Assembly (NCBI GenBank): GCA_903970295.1
Contig: CAJCHQ010000338.1
Location: forward strand, 1 to 5,998
DNA: 5,998 nt
DNA from: Bryobacterales bacterium
GTDB taxonomy: Bacteria; Cyanobacteriota; Vampirovibrionia; Obscuribacterales; Obscuribacteraceae
Reading direction: 5' to 3'
In this document: positions 5,382 to 5,998 of the stretch, piece by piece
Layout: the number at the start of each line of letters is the position of its first letter
Numbering within the stretch: position 1 is the first letter of the stretch
Made by a program: the position numbers and the translations under genes
Notes under the pieces: generated by a model
Seen by the model: only the letters and a program-made list of their open reading frames with translations
What the model was told of the DNA's origin: nothing
The model's database searches: none

Positions 5382-5998
5382 ATGCGTATGACAGCTGATT
5401 GTTCTAATTCAACGCTGGAAAGGCATTCACGTCATGCCGATCAATCCACGAATTCGCAGTTGAATCTGCTTTCGATCATGGGTGGTACGTCCGGTTCCGA
5501 CCTTGGTACCACAAGCAGTGCCACAGCCGAACAACATTTGCCCCAGGTCTCCCTCACCTCGGGCTCGCCGGAAGCGGGAGGATCCACTGCTGCAACAGTT
5601 CCCAGTGAGCAGAGCGCGGTCAGTGCATCCACTACGGAAGGTTCGCAGGTGGCAACGGGAGCTAGCGATCAATCACTGTCTGCAACCGATAAGACCAAAA
5701 TAGAAGTGCAATTGCTGTCACTTGAAACTCAACTCTTGGGGTTACAGGTTCAAGTTCTCGGCGACGAATTAAGTTTGGCACAAAGCCAGCCTTCCCCGGC
5801 GGGCGCCATAGAGAATTCAACACCTCCAGCAACTAGTGCAACAACCGGCGAGCAGTCAGTCAGTCAGCAAACTTCAAGTGGCGGCGTGGAAAAAGGCAGC
5901 AATCCGGGCGGAAGTAGCAGCAGCGAGGTAACCAACACTGCAGTAGCAAATGACGGAGCGACTACGCAAGCGGCCACCGCCGGCATGACTGGCGACGG
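5382..5998 (+). CDS. Ser/Thr/Ala/Gly-rich low-complexity protein, 5' part only
   Basis: I do not recognise the family. The frame runs open to the window end, giving at least 205 residues. ATG 5382 has GGAG 4 bases upstream; ATG 5388, with 10-base spacing, is equally possible. The frame is open back to a TAA at 5220, so ATG 5346 or 5307 cannot be excluded, though neither has a clear ribosome-binding site. Residues 30-100 are rich in Ser, Thr, Gly and Ala. Residues about 104-134 have Leu/Ile/Val at heptad-like spacing (IEVQLLSLETQLLGLQVQVL) and should form a short coiled coil. After that the chain returns to Ser/Thr/Gly/Gln-rich sequence. No signal peptide is visible from 5382. One cysteine is present, at residue 9. 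Most of the chain should be disordered, so a surface or scaffold role is possible, but the function is unknown. Confidence 0.65.
   Translation, partial: MRMTADCSNSTLERHSRHADQSTNSQLNLLSIMGGTSGSDLGTTSSATAEQHLPQVSLTSGSPEAGGSTAATVPSEQSAVSASTTEGSQVATGASDQSLSATDKTKIEVQLLSLETQLLGLQVQVLGDELSLAQSQPSPAGAIENSTPPATSATTGEQSVSQQTSSGGVEKGSNPGGSSSSEVTNTAVANDGATTQAATAGMTGD

Noticed and set aside
5427..5672. Overlapping minus- and plus-strand frames inside the last gene
   Set aside because: They mirror the low-complexity plus-strand gene and have no independent start signals.

Overview
This 6-kb window looks like bacterial chromosome of intermediate GC. Two proteins carry Sec-type export signals, and most starts are preceded by strong GGAGG ribosome-binding sites. 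The mix of low-complexity Ser/Thr/Gly-rich proteins, a leucine-rich-repeat-variant (LRV) protein and several tandem Hsp20 genes would fit a large-genome environmental lineage such as Obscuribacterales-type Cyanobacteriota/Melainabacteria or Planctomycetota. That placement is a guess; nothing in the window fixes the taxon.

Region 1 (3-1236, plus strand) holds the 3' end of a glycine-rich gene whose product ends in alternating 29-residue tandem repeats. It is followed by a gene for an exported thioredoxin-fold protein. That gene is interrupted by one in-frame TGA at 877-879, directly after a Cys codon. The frame stays open and thioredoxin-like on both sides. Fifteen bases after the TGA lies a stem-loop whose tip, GC-AGGTC-GC, closely resembles the apical part of the E. 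coli fdhF selenocysteine insertion element. The favoured reading is an undescribed selenoprotein with a Cys-Sec pair. A simple nonsense mutation remains possible.

Region 2 (1302-3528, minus strand) is a tight cluster of four small heat-shock protein (Hsp20/alpha-crystallin) genes, convergent with the thioredoxin-like gene. Transcription probably runs from about 3580 down to 1302. The last gene has an N-terminal export signal, which would place an sHSP outside the cytoplasm. Its closest relative in the window is the cytoplasmic-looking neighbour just upstream of it. The last two genes therefore look like a duplicated pair, one of which gained an export signal.

Region 3 (3529-4633) is a 630-bp divergent intergenic region. 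It holds a direct repeat in the Hsp20 leader and a reasonable sigma-70-like promoter pointing right. A short LRV-repeat protein gene follows.

Region 4 (4634-5998) is mostly non-coding. It includes a perfect 13-bp hairpin and smaller inverted repeats. It ends in the 5' part of a Ser/Thr/Ala/Gly-rich low-complexity gene with a short predicted coiled coil, which runs off the window.

Functionally, the four Hsp20s are holdases that keep unfolding proteins soluble. The exported Hsp20 and the convergent exported thioredoxin-like protein could both serve envelope protein quality control, but that link rests on adjacency and predicted location only.
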